From assembly GCA_973895155.1 (NCBI GenBank), contig OZ316893.1, forward strand, positions 8,184,001 through 8,248,000: 64,000 bases of DNA, given 5' to 3'. The notes under the pieces are model-generated. The model did not search any database. It was not told where the DNA came from and saw only the letters and a list, made by a program, of their open reading frames with translations. Origin of the DNA: Marsupella aquatica. Taxonomy: Eukaryota > Marchantiophyta. Each line of letters opens with the position of its first letter. Positions within the stretch are counted from its first letter, which is position 1. The position numbers and the translations under genes are program-made. Below, piece after piece: positions 63,061 to 64,000 of this stretch.

Positions 63061-64000
63061 TGTTAGAGTGCCTGTATAAGAACATCTGAGGCACTCTAAC
63101 AAGTTTTTCCTTCATGGAGTGACCAACCACGTTTTCCAGAAAGACTATGGTCAACCATGACTCCAGGCAAACTGCACAGTTGGATTGTGCGGCCGACTCC
63201 CCCACTACCGCCACAACAAAATCTACCAATGATTGACGAATGAGCTCGAATAACGGCAATACTCCCCTGCACAGTGCATACAAACAATTCCAAAAGAAGC
63301 AAAGCTGAAGGTGTCGGAGTACACCCTAAACCCTAAACCTTGAAACACGGGAAGACGTATTCCATTGGGTCTTCAGGCATTAACCCGTCGAATCCTGTGG
63401 CAATGGCATTGTTGCCCATTTTGATAAACCGCGGTAGACTACGGCAACCCGCGTGATGGACTAGACGTTGTAGATTACAACAACAAGCATGATGGACTGG
63501 TCCTGGGAGCACAATGCACTACAAGACAATGAGTATGGTCAACTGTACATAATAGGCACCACACAAGAACAAGTGTATGGGTCATTAAGAGGGGTCCCAC
63601 TTGGTAAAAAACGTTTTTTGGCCCATAAGGTAAACAAGTTTCACCAGGGGACCCATCAAACATATATCTCAATAATTAGTATCCAAACATATGTATTAAA
63701 AAACCAGGTAACCACTGGGTTTACTTTTTGACATATTGTCCTCTACATAATGTACTAAAAAAAAACTCTTTAACCTGTATTTAATATATATAGTAAGCAA
63801 ATAGAGTACAACCTTGGAGATGCTCTAATTCATAGAGGGGATATTTCAATACCTAGATGACTACAGAAATGGAATGGAGTAGCAGATATTTCAATACCCA
63901 GATGACTACAGGAATGAATGGATTCAAGAGAAGGAGCGTGATAAATGCACATCAAAATGCCATAGCCAGATACAAAAAGAGAGATATGAATTAACAATCC
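63061..64000. other. Gene-free end of the window
   Basis: No gene recognised. A doublet CAGATATTTCAATACC-AGATGACTAC occurs near 63840-63910 with about 46-bp spacing. Confidence 0.35.

Overview
The window is nuclear DNA from a green plant. Spliced protein-coding genes with GT-AG introns sit in long AT-rich, repeat-filled intergenic DNA. A nuclear plastocyanin precursor, a plant-type sphingoid base C4-hydroxylase and a phototropin-type LOV domain all point to streptophytes. Moderate introns (about 80 bp to 1.4 kb) and low gene density would suit a bryophyte or another seed-free plant, but I cannot fix the lineage from this sequence.

Layout: (1) 0.97-5.36 kb, + strand, a complete 11-exon ABCE1/RLI ribosome-recycling ATPase of 605 codons, including one GC-AG intron. 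(2) 5.4-11.8 kb, gene-poor, with several decayed tandem repeats. (3) 11.8-13.4 kb, - strand, a two-exon sphingoid base hydroxylase (SBH), followed by a GC-rich region at 13.4-14.95 kb that may be a divergent promoter. (4) 15-25 kb, mostly non-coding, with a SINE, a foldback and one intronless ORF for a very basic Arg/Ser/Pro-rich protein (21.57-22.10 kb, - strand). (5) 25.18-25.68 kb, + strand, an intronless plastocyanin gene. (6) 26-32.5 kb, non-coding but rich in mobile elements: a second SINE, a MITE-like copy and a very small LTR element whose terminal repeats carry a tRNA-like segment. (7) 32.5-41.5 kb, + strand, a large, unrecognised, multi-exon gene for a coiled-coil and disordered protein of roughly 1,100 residues. 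(8) 41.7-42.1 kb, a five-copy 85-bp tandem repeat. (9) 45.2-48.9 kb, - strand, a four-exon phototropin-like gene with a complete LOV1 domain but no LOV2 and no kinase. (10) 49-64 kb, intergenic, with a third SINE, a MITE array, a GC-rich island without ORFs and scattered duplications.

The genes do not form a functional cluster: translation, sphingolipid synthesis, photosynthetic electron transport and blue-light sensing are simply neighbours. The most unusual items are the LOV1-only phototropin relative, the miniature LTR element with tRNA-like terminal repeats, the unrecognised 1,100-residue protein, and two short-repeat families visible as several copies within the window (SINEs with clear target duplications; TIR elements that meet in 29-bp palindromes). 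I saw no reverse transcriptase, integrase or transposase ORF, no rRNA gene, no intact tRNA gene and no CRISPR array.
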